Shown piece by piece: positions 9,696-17,506 of a stretch of 58,097 nucleotides of DNA (positions within the stretch are counted from its first letter, which is position 1; each line of letters opens with the position of its first letter). The notes beneath the pieces are model-generated. The model did no database searches, was not told where the DNA came from, and was given only the letters and a program-made list of their open reading frames with translations. The stretch comes from an uncultured Prevotellaceae bacterium (GTDB lineage: Bacteria > Bacteroidota > Bacteroidia > Bacteroidales > Bacteroidaceae), in NCBI GenBank assembly GCA_900316575.1, contig ONDJ01000010.1:1-58097 (forward strand), in the 5' to 3' direction. Both the position numbers and the translations under genes were made by a program.

Positions 9696-9830
9696 ATTGT
9701 GTTGTTTTGTTTTTGCTTAGGATTGAAAAACGCAAAGAAGCGAAGAGACGCGGGTGAAGCTGTTGTCAAGTTCGCCGCTCGCGTATCTTTGCTGCTTTGT
9801 GAAAGTTCTTTTATGTGTTAGAAATGCTAA

Positions 9831-12008
9831 TCAGTTGGCCAATTCTGAAAGGAACTTGATACGCACCAGTCGTAGCTCGTATTCTTCAAACTCGTTGCCA
9901 AATTCGTCGAGCGCGGCATCGATGTCGTCGCTTTCGCTCTCGCGGAAGTATTGGTAGATGTCTTGTATCTGGTCGTCGTCAAGTATTTCGCGTATGTAAT
10001 AGTCTATGTCGAGACGCGTGCCACTATAGACAATTGCGTCTATCTCGTCAAGCAGTGTGTCAAAGTCTATATTTTGGGCATCGGCGAGGTCTTCGAGGTT
10101 TACTTTGCGGTCTATGCTTTGAATAATGCTGACTTTGAGCTTAGACTTATTCGCCACGGTGCGTATGCGCATGTCTTCGGGGCGCTCTATCTCGTTTTCT
10201 TCGCAGTGTTTCTTGATAAGTTCGCAGAACTGCTTGCCATATCGTTTCACTTTTCCAGCTCCTACACCTGGAATGTTGACAAGTTCCTCCTCTGTTTGAG
10301 GATAAACAGTGGCCATCGCTTCAAGGCTGGGGTCTTGGAAGATAACGTACGGAGGTACGTTGTTCTCACGGGCTACTTGCCCACGTAGGGTGCGTAGCAT
10401 CTTGAAAAGTATGGGATCAAGGGCGTCACCCGCTGGGGCGTTGTCCATAGGAATGTCTTCGTCGCTAAATTGTCGGTCGAGCACGATAACAAAAGTTTTT
10501 GGGTTCTTAATAAAATCGCGGCCTGCGTCAGTTAAGCGCAACACGCCGTAGTTTTCAATCTCTTTATATAGGTATCCGCTGAGCAAAGCCTGGCGAATGA
10601 CTGCTCCCCAGTGGTCGGGGTTGTAGTCTTGACCCAGTCCGAACTCTTCGAGCTCATCGTGGCGGTAGGCTTGTATTTCTTCAGTGGCTTCGCCGCTGAT
10701 GAAGTGGCGGATGTAGTCTTCTCTAAATTTCTCGCCTGTGGCTTGAATGGCTTCAAGCACACAATGGAGCATCTCGCTTGCTTCTATCTTTTCGTGTGGA
10801 TGCAAGCAGTTGTCGCAGTTGTGGCAATTGTCTTGAGGATATTCTTCGCCAAAGTAGTGAAGCAAGAGCTTTCTGCGGCACACGGAGGATTCTGCATAAG
10901 CTTGGGTTTCGGCCAAAAGCTGACGGCCTATGTCTTGTTCGGCAAGGGGCTTCCCCTCCATGAATTTTTCAAGCTTGCGAAGGTCTTTACGCTGGTAAAA
11001 GGCTATGCAATTCCCCTCGCCACCGTCACGCCCAGCACGTCCTGTTTCTTGGTAGTAGCCTTCAAGACTTTTTGGCATGTCGTAGTGGATGACGAAGCGC
11101 ACATCGGGTTTGTCAATTCCCATTCCAAAGGCGATGGTAGCTACTATGACGTTGATGCGTTCCATGAGGAAGTTGTCCTGCGTCTCGCTGCGTCGCTGTG
11201 TTTCAAGTCCGGCATGATAGGGCTCCGCCTTGATGTCGTTGGCACAAAGTATTTCGGCAAGAGTTTCTACGCGCTTACGGCTAAGGCAATAGATGATACC
11301 GCTCTTTCCTTCGTTGGCTTTGACGAATTTTATGATTTCTTTGTCGATGTCGGCGGTCTTTGGGCGTATTTCGTAGTAGAGGTTCGGGCGGTTGAATGAG
11401 CTCTTGAATTCTACGGCGTCGAGTATTCCCAGGTTCTTCTTAATGTCTGTGCGGACTTTGTCGGTCGCAGTAGCTGTTAGGGCTATGATGGGTGCTTTGC
11501 CTATGCGTTCCACGCTTTCGGCGATGCGGCGGTATTCGGGGCGGAAGTCGTGTCCCCATTCTGAGATACAGTGTGCTTCGTCAATGGCGTAGAACGAAAC
11601 TTTCACGCTGTTCAGAAAATCAACGTTTTCTTGCTTCGTGAGACTTTCGGGAGCTACGTAGAGCATTTTGGTTTTACCCTCACGCACATCGCGACGCACC
11701 TCTTCAGCTGCCGAGCGCGAAAGTGAAGAATTGAGAAAATGAGCGGTGGAATCCAAGTGGCTCATATAGCGCACAGCGTCCACTTGGTTTTTCATCAGAG
11801 CTATGAGCGGCGAAACGATAATTGCTACGCCCTCGAGCATCAAGGCTGGTAGTTGATAGCACAAAGATTTACCGCCTCCTGTTGGCATCAGCACGAACGT
11901 GTTTCGACCTTCCAAGACGCAACGCACAATTTCTTCTTGGTTTTCCTTGAAACTATCGAAACCAAAGAATTCTTTGAGCGTTTCGTGTATTTGTGCTGAC
12001 GTGTACAT
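9831..12008 (-). CDS. recQ: ATP-dependent DNA helicase RecQ
   Basis: A superfamily 2 3'-5' helicase acting in recombination and fork repair. At 725 aa it is longer than E. coli RecQ (about 610 aa). Walker A is MPTGGGKSLCYQ (residues 41-52). The DEAH box is AIDEAHCISEWGHDFRPEY near residue 140, and helicase motif VI is YQETGRAGRDG. The RQC zinc site is seen in CRRKLLLHYFGEEYPQDNCHN and the Cys residues that follow. An HRDC domain (FQDPSLEAMATVYPQTEEEL... IPGVGAGKVKRYG) lies near residues 555-600. The extra roughly 110 acidic residues after HRDC are the Bacteroidetes-type tail. It is followed by glnS after 135 bp. Confidence 0.96.
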   Translation of the reverse strand: MYTSAQIHETLKEFFGFDSFKENQEEIVRCVLEGRNTFVLMPTGGGKSLCYQLPALMLEGVAIIVSPLIALMKNQVDAVRYMSHLDSTAHFLNSSLSRSAAEEVRRDVREGKTKMLYVAPESLTKQENVDFLNSVKVSFYAIDEAHCISEWGHDFRPEYRRIAESVERIGKAPIIALTATATDKVRTDIKKNLGILDAVEFKSSFNRPNLYYEIRPKTADIDKEIIKFVKANEGKSGIIYCLSRKRVETLAEILCANDIKAEPYHAGLETQRRSETQDNFLMERINVIVATIAFGMGIDKPDVRFVIHYDMPKSLEGYYQETGRAGRDGGEGNCIAFYQRKDLRKLEKFMEGKPLAEQDIGRQLLAETQAYAESSVCRRKLLLHYFGEEYPQDNCHNCDNCLHPHEKIEASEMLHCVLEAIQATGEKFREDYIRHFISGEATEEIQAYRHDELEEFGLGQDYNPDHWGAVIRQALLSGYLYKEIENYGVLRLTDAGRDFIKNPKTFVIVLDRQFSDEDIPMDNAPAGDALDPILFKMLRTLRGQVARENNVPPYVIFQDPSLEAMATVYPQTEEELVNIPGVGAGKVKRYGKQFCELIKKHCEENEIERPEDMRIRTVANKSKLKVSIIQSIDRKVNLEDLADAQNIDFDTLLDEIDAIVYSGTRLDIDYYIREILDDDQIQDIYQYFRESESDDIDAALDEFGNEFEEYELRLVRIKFLSELAN

Positions 12009-12090
12009 TGGCTGTTGCGTTCTTATTTATATATAAGGTAAAAGAGAACAGAAAGGAGACGATGTGCTATGCCGTTGCCTTTACAGCAAA

Positions 12091-12098
12091 CAAAAATA
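12091..12098 (-). promoter_or_regulatory. putative -7 box upstream of recQ
   Basis: The minus strand reads TATTTTTG, matching the Bacteroidetes TAnnTTTG element, about 83 bp upstream of the recQ start in an AT-rich 239-bp gap. The match is short and the region is AT-rich, so chance occurrence is possible. Confidence 0.4.
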
Positions 12099-12247
12099 AA
12101 GTAAAAAAAATTTTATATGTGACTTTTTTGTTAAAAAACGTGTTGCTGCGTGGTGTTTTATGCTTTGTAGCATGCTTTTTTAAGTTTGGCAAGAAGTTTT
12201 TGTAGCTTGTTTTTTGTGCGGTTAAAGGGAAAGGCTCTAACGATAAA

Positions 12248-12847
12248 CTATCCGAGCGAATTGTTGATTTGCTCAATGTAGTCAAGCAATTTGTCAGTCC
12301 CAGAGCCCTTAGCACTGCTTGTAATGAAGTGGGGAGGTAGCTCGTCCCAATCTTCTTTGAGTGCTCGCAAGAAACGGCTGATGTTTTGAGGGAGTTGGCT
12401 TTTCTTTACTCCATCAGCCTTGGTGAAAACGATGGCGAGCGGTATTCCCTTGTTGCCTGCGCGCCGAATGAAATCGAGGTCAATATCCTGAGGTGGTATG
12501 CGTGAGTCGATGAGAACAAAGAGGCACGTCAGTTCTTGACGCTTATCAAGATATGTTTCAATCATCCGCCGCAGTTTTTCCTGCTCCACTTTGCTGCGTT
12601 TGGCGTATCCGTATCCAGGCAAGTCCACAAGATACCAGTCCTTGTTGACCATAAAATGATTGATAAGTAGCGTTTTTCCTGGTGTTGCGGAGGTTTTTGC
12701 CAGATTTTTGCGTGCTGTGAGTCGGTTGATCAGGCTGCTTTTCCCCACGTTGCTTCGCCCAATGAAGGCATATTCGGGCCGGTCGTGCGCAGGACATTTC
12801 TCGACGTTGGCGTTCGAAATAACAAATTCGGCGGTTTGTATTGTCAT
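12248..12847 (-). CDS. engB: ribosome biogenesis GTP-binding protein EngB/YsxC
   Basis: A TrmE-Era-EngA-EngB-family GTPase needed for large ribosomal subunit assembly. At 199 aa it is the usual size. The G1 P-loop is GRSNVGKSSLINR (about residues 29-41), G3 is DLPGYGYAKR, G4 is FTKADG and G5 is SSAKGSGTDKL. The N-terminal AEFVISNANVEKCP resembles the family start. It is divergent from recR across a 107-bp spacer that holds a -7 box for each direction. The 239-bp gap downstream, before recQ, is AT-rich and shows no gene. Confidence 0.96.
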   Translation of the reverse strand: MTIQTAEFVISNANVEKCPAHDRPEYAFIGRSNVGKSSLINRLTARKNLAKTSATPGKTLLINHFMVNKDWYLVDLPGYGYAKRSKVEQEKLRRMIETYLDKRQELTCLFVLIDSRIPPQDIDLDFIRRAGNKGIPLAIVFTKADGVKKSQLPQNISRFLRALKEDWDELPPHFITSSAKGSGTDKLLDYIEQINNSLG

Positions 12848-12876
12848 AGTCGTTTCTTGTTCGTTGCAATTGGGAG

Positions 12877-12884
12877 CAAAAATA
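12877..12884 (-). promoter_or_regulatory. -7 box for engB
   Basis: The minus strand reads TATTTTTG followed by C (consensus TAnnTTTGC), 30 bp upstream of the engB ATG. It faces a second such box for recR, giving a compact divergent promoter pair. Confidence 0.55.
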
Positions 12885-12917
12885 CGCTTTTCCGCGTGGT
12901 AGGCAAATGTTTTATGG

Positions 12918-12925
12918 TATTTTTG
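12918..12925 (+). promoter_or_regulatory. -7 box for recR
   Basis: TATTTTTG followed by CGCC, a good match to the Bacteroidetes -7 box, 30 bp before the recR ATG at 12955. It lies downstream of an earlier in-frame ATG (12907), which argues that 12907 is not the start. Confidence 0.6.
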
Positions 12926-12954
12926 CGCCGAAAAGTAAAGCTACAAAGAACTTG

Positions 12955-13563
12955 ATGGAAACCTTTCCCTCTCGCCATCTGGAGCGCGCGGTGGCTGAAA
13001 TTGCGAAGCTTCCTGGAATAGGGCGTAAAACGGCCTTGCGTTTGTCGCTCCACTTGCTTCGTCGCGATGTTTCGGAGGTTAGAATGCTCAGCGAGGCGAT
13101 TGTTCAGCTGCGCGAAGACATCTGCTACTGCAAGGTGTGCCACAATGTGAGCGACACCGACCTTTGCGACATTTGTGCAAATCCTCGTCGCGATGCGAGT
13201 ACGGTTTGTGTGGTTGAAAACGTTAGTGGTGTGCTCAGCATTGAGGCCACGGGCCAATATCGTGGGCTCTATCACGTGCTTGGCGGGTTGATTTCGCCTA
13301 TGGATGGTATTGGCCCGATGGAACTCCAGATAGAAAGTCTCGCCCAGCGTGTGCAAAGTGGCGAAGTACGCGAAGTGATTTTTGCGCTCAGTCCCACGAT
13401 GGAGGGCGACACAACGTGTTTTTACATTCAGCGCAAGTTGAAAGAAACCGGTGTGCTACTGACAACCTTGGCTCGCGGTGTGAGCGTGGGCGACGACTTG
13501 GAATATACCGACGAGGCCACTTTGGGGCGTGCCCTAGCTGCTCGCGTAGCGCTATCTGAGTGA
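12955..13563 (+). CDS. recR: recombination mediator protein RecR
   Basis: Acts with RecO and RecF to load RecA onto gapped DNA. The start at 12955 gives 202 aa, the family length, beginning [21 protein letters not shown], which fits the usual N-terminus. The helix-hairpin-helix is [16 protein letters not shown], the zinc finger is [16 protein letters not shown] (about residues 57-72), and the Toprim domain follows ([32 protein letters not shown]). An upstream in-frame ATG at 12907 is rejected because the likely -7 promoter box lies inside that extension. It is followed by three plus-strand genes, possibly in one transcript. Confidence 0.95.
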   Translation: METFPSRHLERAVAEIAKLPGIGRKTALRLSLHLLRRDVSEVRMLSEAIVQLREDICYCKVCHNVSDTDLCDICANPRRDASTVCVVENVSGVLSIEATGQYRGLYHVLGGLISPMDGIGPMELQIESLAQRVQSGEVREVIFALSPTMEGDTTCFYIQRKLKETGVLLTTLARGVSVGDDLEYTDEATLGRALAARVALSE

Positions 13564-13619
13564 TTTGTGCTAAAAGCTTTTTGTTCCTTCTATAAGATTT
13601 ATCATACCGTATTATAAAT

Positions 13620-14045
13620 ATGTCTCTTCTAAGAATTCACCAATTGCTCTTTGCACTCGTTATCGTTGTAGCGGGCGGCGTGGCAACATTGTTTGACCAA
13701 GGCGTGTTGCCTGTAGGCATTCTTGGCAGTCAGGCGCAATATGTGCTTGATGTGCTCTGTGTCGTGTTATGCATCGTAGGCACTTATGTGGCCTTGCGCC
13801 TCTTGTCGTTCAAACGTGTGCAGCAGTCTTTGCAAACTACAGCCGACGCTGGCTATTATCGTTGGGTTGGTATTCGCACTTTTATTGTGGCTGTATGCAT
13901 TTGGAGCGAAGTGATTGTTTATTTCATCACGCCTGCAAGCCAAACGGCCCACTACGCCTTGTTTATATCATTGGTTGCAGCCGTTTTTTGCATACCCACT
14001 CAGCGCGAGCGCGATGGGCTTATACGTAAAGATGAAGAGGCGTGA
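13620..14045 (+). CDS. small integral membrane protein, function unknown
   Basis: A 141-aa protein with about four hydrophobic segments: LLFALVIVVAGGVATLF near 9-25, VLDVLCVVLCIVGTYVAL near 42-59, IRTFIVAVCIWSEVIVYFI near 85-103, and YALFISLVAAVFCIP near 112-126. A charged C-terminal tail (QRERDGLIRKDEEA) follows. I do not recognise the family. It starts 56 bp after recR and its stop overlaps the GTG start of the glycosyltransferase by 4 bp, indicating translational coupling. It is probably an inner-membrane accessory to whatever the two following genes do. Confidence 0.75.
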   Translation: MSLLRIHQLLFALVIVVAGGVATLFDQGVLPVGILGSQAQYVLDVLCVVLCIVGTYVALRLLSFKRVQQSLQTTADAGYYRWVGIRTFIVAVCIWSEVIVYFITPASQTAHYALFISLVAAVFCIPTQRERDGLIRKDEEA

Positions 14046-15232
14046 AGCTGAGTTGTATCATAGTCAATTATAATGTGGCGCGCTTCTGCGAGCAGGCCGT
14101 TTGTGCTTTGCTTGCAGGCGATTTGGGCGATGATCTCGAGGTGTTTGTTGTTGATAATGCTAGTAGCGACGATTCGTTCAATTATCTTCGTGCGCGCTTC
14201 CCCGCCGACGCTTTTCCGCAGGTGCATATCCTTGCATCGGACGAAAACCTCGGTTTTGGTCGTGCCAACAACCTTGCAGCCCAGCGTGCCAAGGGCGAAT
14301 ATCTGCTTTTTCTCAATCCCGACACGTTGCCCGCCGAAGACTTGGCTCGGCAGATGCTTTTGTTTGCCGACCAACATGCAGATCTCGGTGCCTTGGGCGT
14401 GAGCATGACGAACGAAGACGGGACTTTTGCTCCTGAGTCGCGTCGTGGTTTGCCCACGCCTTGGACAGCCTTTTGCAAGATGTCGGGCTTGACGGCTCTG
14501 TTCCCCCGTTCGCGCCGTTTCGGCCATTATTATATGGCTTATTTCCCAGCCTCTGAGCCCCACGCTACCGAAGTCGTAAGCGGAGCTTGTATGATGGTGC
14601 GTAATGATAGGCGAGGGGAGTGGTTCGATCCCGACTTTTTTATGTATGGTGAGGATGTTGACCTTTCTTATCGCTTGATGAAAGAGGGAAAGACCAACTA
14701 TTACATGCCAGCTTCCCTGATACATTATAAAGGTGAAAGCACCAACAAAACGGGATTTCGCTATGCCCATGTTTTTTATGGGGCTATGCAGATTTTTTTG
14801 CGCAAACATTTTCCGCGCTATGCTTCCTATCTACGCCCAGTCATCGGTATAGCCATTGTTGTCAAAGCTGTATCGAGTTATGCTCATGCGCTTTGGATAG
14901 ACCTGAGAAACGCCTTGTGCAGAAAGCGTGGCCGTACCCGCCAACGCTCCTATCTCTATCTCGGTCAGCACGCCGAAGCCTTGAGCAAGTTCGCCGCCAC
15001 CAACCGATTGCCCATGGCTTTTGTAGAAGCCTCCCATCGAACGCTTCCCGAAGGGCATACGCAAATGGACCTTTCGCATACCGACATCGTTATCTACGAC
15101 TTGCAGGATTTTCCACGCACGGCTATTATTCGTCATCTTCAGCAAACGGCAGGGCAAGTGCGCTTGGCACTCTACGATAGCACTTCGGGTGTGCTCATTG
15201 CTCACGGCAAGCAGATACAAGTAAAGGCATGA
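14042..15232 (+). CDS. glycosyltransferase family 2 (rhamnosyltransferase-like)
   Basis: A 396-aa GT-A fold transferase that moves a sugar from a nucleotide donor onto a glycan or lipid acceptor at the cytoplasmic membrane face. The N-terminus KLSCIIVNYNVARFCEQAV, then VFVVDNASSDDS, ENLGFGRANNLAA and LFLNPDTLP (the metal-binding region) are typical of GT2 enzymes of the WbbL type. WFDPDFFMYGEDVDLSYRL is the acceptor-side motif. The start is GTG at 14042, overlapping the preceding stop, and the stop overlaps the next gene's ATG (ATGA). The C-terminal roughly 100 residues are not obviously part of the catalytic domain. The exact substrate cannot be told. Confidence 0.88.
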   Translation: MKLSCIIVNYNVARFCEQAVCALLAGDLGDDLEVFVVDNASSDDSFNYLRARFPADAFPQVHILASDENLGFGRANNLAAQRAKGEYLLFLNPDTLPAEDLARQMLLFADQHADLGALGVSMTNEDGTFAPESRRGLPTPWTAFCKMSGLTALFPRSRRFGHYYMAYFPASEPHATEVVSGACMMVRNDRRGEWFDPDFFMYGEDVDLSYRLMKEGKTNYYMPASLIHYKGESTNKTGFRYAHVFYGAMQIFLRKHFPRYASYLRPVIGIAIVVKAVSSYAHALWIDLRNALCRKRGRTRQRSYLYLGQHAEALSKFAATNRLPMAFVEASHRTLPEGHTQMDLSHTDIVIYDLQDFPRTAIIRHLQQTAGQVRLALYDSTSGVLIAHGKQIQVKA

Positions 15233-15771
15233 AATCAGCGAAGCAAACCATCTCCTTGCGCCAACTTGAGCCTCGCGATGCTGAATTGCTCTTTCAAATA
15301 GAGAATATGCATGATGTGGCTGCGCAGACCTTGTCCGACGACGAGCCTTTCACGCTTTCGACAGCAAAAACTTTCGTTCAGGATTATCTTGCAAACCAAG
15401 CTTCAGCTACCGATATTCGCTTAATTATTTGCTCGGAGGAAAGTAGTTCTAAATTGCCCGCAGGGACGATAGAACTACTTGAGATCGACACGCGCCACAA
15501 GCACGCCCAAGTAGGCATCGCTCTATTGCCACAAAAACGACACCTTGGCATCGCCACGGCTGCGCTGAACTTGTTAGATCGGCTGGCCGCAAAACTTGAA
15601 ATTCATACGCTCCTTGCCCATGTAGATATCCAAAACGCGCCAGCCAATCGGCTTTTCCAACGCGCTCACTACCAACACGTGGGACAATTGCCCGACTATT
15701 ATTTCATTGCCCAACAGTGGCGCACAGTTAATCTTTACGCCAAAACCATCCAGTCTGGTTTGAAAGTTTAG
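15229..15771 (+). CDS. GNAT-family N-acetyltransferase
   Basis: A 180-aa GNAT enzyme resembling the RimJ/SpeG branch. ISLRQLEPRDAELLFQIENM is the typical N-terminal strand and helix. GTIELLEIDTRHKHAQVGIALLP forms the central beta strands. QKRHLGIATAALNLL is the acetyl-CoA pyrophosphate loop (Q/R-x-x-G-x-A/G), and NAPANRLFQRAHYQHVGQLPDYY is the usual C-terminal motif. Its ATG overlaps the glycosyltransferase stop by 4 bp, so it is co-translated. The substrate is unknown; spermidine, a protein N-terminus or an amino sugar are all possible. Confidence 0.85.
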   Translation: MKSAKQTISLRQLEPRDAELLFQIENMHDVAAQTLSDDEPFTLSTAKTFVQDYLANQASATDIRLIICSEESSSKLPAGTIELLEIDTRHKHAQVGIALLPQKRHLGIATAALNLLDRLAAKLEIHTLLAHVDIQNAPANRLFQRAHYQHVGQLPDYYFIAQQWRTVNLYAKTIQSGLKV

Positions 15772-15937
15772 CGTTTATCGTTTAAAGATGCCGATGCTCA
15801 CTTTAACCTATAACCTTTATTCTTTATGGTTGGTGGCATTGTCAAACAATATTTCTTTTAAGGTATTTCGCCTGCGCTCTTAGAATCTTCAATCAGAATT
15901 ATTCAGACATAATCTCAAAAGAACTTAGCCATTAATT

Positions 15938-16378
15938 TTAGTCCCATGTCACGATTAGTGCTTTTTCAAGAACTTTTCCTATAGGGACATTATTAATTTT
16001 TAATTCATCCCAAATCTTAGTAACATCTTCAAAAGAAGCTATGATCTCCCCTTCAGAATGAGAGCAAGCCCCTTCACCATGAGTACCAACCTTCATAAAC
16101 TCAGATATCCCATCCCAGTTGGGATTAGGGTAAAGACGCCGGACTTCTATAGGGACACGCTCTGTTTCTATAGAATAAAAGTTCTTATCTTGTATCCAAT
16201 AGAAAACTATATTAAAACCGATTTGTTCTATTAAATATCTGAAAATAGTTTCAGGATAGTCTGATTGCGCATCTTCCTTTAAGCTATCAGGCCAGCCTAA
16301 CTCATCTTCTCGCAATGTCTTGTCGTTGTCTTTGTTGCCAACATTCCAGAAATTTTCAATTAAGATTTTACTTTTCAT
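15938..16378 (-). CDS. orphan immunity-like protein, unknown family
   Basis: A 146-aa acidic, Trp-rich cytoplasmic protein with no signal peptide or membrane segment. The ATG at 16378 is chosen because it overlaps the last codons of the upstream broken frame (ATGAAAAGTAA), the classic coupling of paired genes; a longer frame from 16429 would read through that stop region. Size, acidity and repeated Trp/Tyr (ENFWNVGNKDN, WPDSLKEDAQSDYPE, YPNPNWDGISEFMKVG, KALIVTWD) recall polymorphic-toxin immunity proteins, but I do not recognise a family, so this is inference. Its former partner upstream appears destroyed. Local DNA is more AT-rich than the core genes on its left, consistent with an acquired segment. 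Confidence 0.6.
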   Translation of the reverse strand: MKSKILIENFWNVGNKDNDKTLREDELGWPDSLKEDAQSDYPETIFRYLIEQIGFNIVFYWIQDKNFYSIETERVPIEVRRLYPNPNWDGISEFMKVGTHGEGACSHSEGEIIASFEDVTKIWDELKINNVPIGKVLEKALIVTWD

Positions 16379-16706
16379 GTTCTTTATTCCATTTTTGAGC
16401 CATTTCCATGAGTCGCTTATCACGGTCATTAAGAGACCTTGTGTTATGCTTATTGTGCTTTTTCCTTCCTACGACCTTCTGATTCCAAGGTAGCACCAAC
16501 AATGATTACTGAACTTAGTTCCGTTTTTTTATACTTTAAGTAATGATACTTCATTAATTCCTTTGCTTCGTCAATGATTTCCAATAGAGAATAAAAGCAC
16601 GCAACGATTTTATAAAAGCTTTCTTGGAAACATCCTTATAGGTGGTGCTCTCCCCTTTTTTGATGAGAGTTTCTAAATCTTTGTTCTTATGAATGATCTT
16701 TATCAT
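16368..16706 (-). pseudogene. small gene broken by two compensating frameshifts, possible RelE/HigB-like toxin remnant
   Basis: Three open stretches on the minus strand together look like one coding sequence of roughly 110 aa. The first runs from the ATG at 16706 (MIKIIHKNKDLETLIKKGES) to a stop at 16554. A second frame, 16635-16450, carries LLEIIDEAKELMKYHYLKYK. The original frame resumes near 16460 with KHNKHNTRSLNDRDKRLMEM and stops at 16368. The first and third stretches share a frame, so a single insertion and a single deletion would explain the break. The N-terminal part faintly resembles RelE/HigB-type toxins of Bacteroidetes. The end overlaps the next gene's ATG, so the two probably formed a pair. 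Identity of the family is uncertain. Confidence 0.5.
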
Positions 16707-16736
16707 AATTATGTTATTTTGTGTGCAAAGGTACAC

Positions 16737-17506
16737 TCAATAGCATAAATAACTAAATATTGTTGAACGTCCCTTAAACAATAATAGAAAAAATATCCCA
16801 AGTATAGGGAATTAGAGCGTTTGTTATTCCTTTTATGACCAATGTCGAATGTTCTCGCTTATATAAAGTATGCTTTTCCTACAACTTTGTTTTGTTGGAG
16901 AAGGATTTTCAGAATTTTTTCACGGGCTGAAAATCGATTTTCAAGCACAGACGTTCGATTTTCAAAGCCAGAAAATTTTCTTTCTGGCTTTGAAAATTGA
17001 TTGCAGCCGTTGGCTCGCTGCCGACCATGCGCGGATGGCGATTTCTTTTGGGCTTTTTCTCAAAAAAGATAGCGTCCAGGAGTGCGCATCTCTTGAGGCG
17101 TGTGGACTTCCAAGCGGATGTGGTGGAACTGACGATAAGCTGTATTTTCTAATCAAGCCTGCCGAATTTCTGCCTTTTTTGCCTACCTTTGCCCACTGTT
17201 CGGGGAGAAATCCGAACTATAAACGTTAAGCATTCGCTATTATTTCGCGTTCAGCCAAAAGCCTCGGAAACTTTTTGGAAATAATCAACGCACTGAAATA
17301 ATATCTGCGACGGGTTGCCATATGGGCTTCTTGTCCTCTATTTATTAGCAATGCATTCACGCTAAGGCGTGGTGTATACTTATTTGGAGGACTGAGGTTT
17401 CCATCCGAGGCTGCCTCAAAGCTGAACGCAATAAGGTGCATCGCGCCCTTTTTGCGTCTTGGCGTGATTGATAGTTGATTGCTAAAAACACTGCTATCAT
17501 CACGTT
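16737..17506. other. 770-bp gap without a convincing gene
   Basis: AT-rich at 16737-16870, then a hairpin-rich stretch near 16930-17000, then unassigned sequence up to the methylase start. Open frames at 16870-17229 (+) and 17226-17441 (-) have low-complexity, out-of-character translations and run through the palindrome, so I do not call them genes. The segment probably carries the methylase promoter, but no clean TAnnTTTG box was found close to 17507. Confidence 0.6.
16958..16997. repeat. perfect 17-bp inverted repeat with 6-nt loop
   Basis: The left arm 16958-16974 (ATTTTCAAAGCCAGAAA) is exactly complementary to 16981-16997, separated by ATTTTC. A smaller palindrome (GAAAATCGATTTTC) lies about 20 bp to the left. 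It could be a dispersed palindromic repeat, a terminator or a protein-binding site. Confidence 0.85.

Noticed and set aside
8913-9821. 302-codon plus-strand frame opposite glnS
   Set aside because: Shadow of glnS; all GlnRS motifs are on the minus strand.
12009-12247. Small frames between engB and recQ
   Set aside because: Phe/Lys-rich translations of AT-rich intergenic DNA without conserved features.
14000-14809. 269-codon minus-strand frame
   Set aside because: Antisense to the GT2 gene, which has GTG/ATG couplings on both sides.
16870-17441. Short frames in the gap before the methylase (119 aa on +, 71 aa on -)
   Set aside because: They cross the palindrome, show no domain and have atypical composition.
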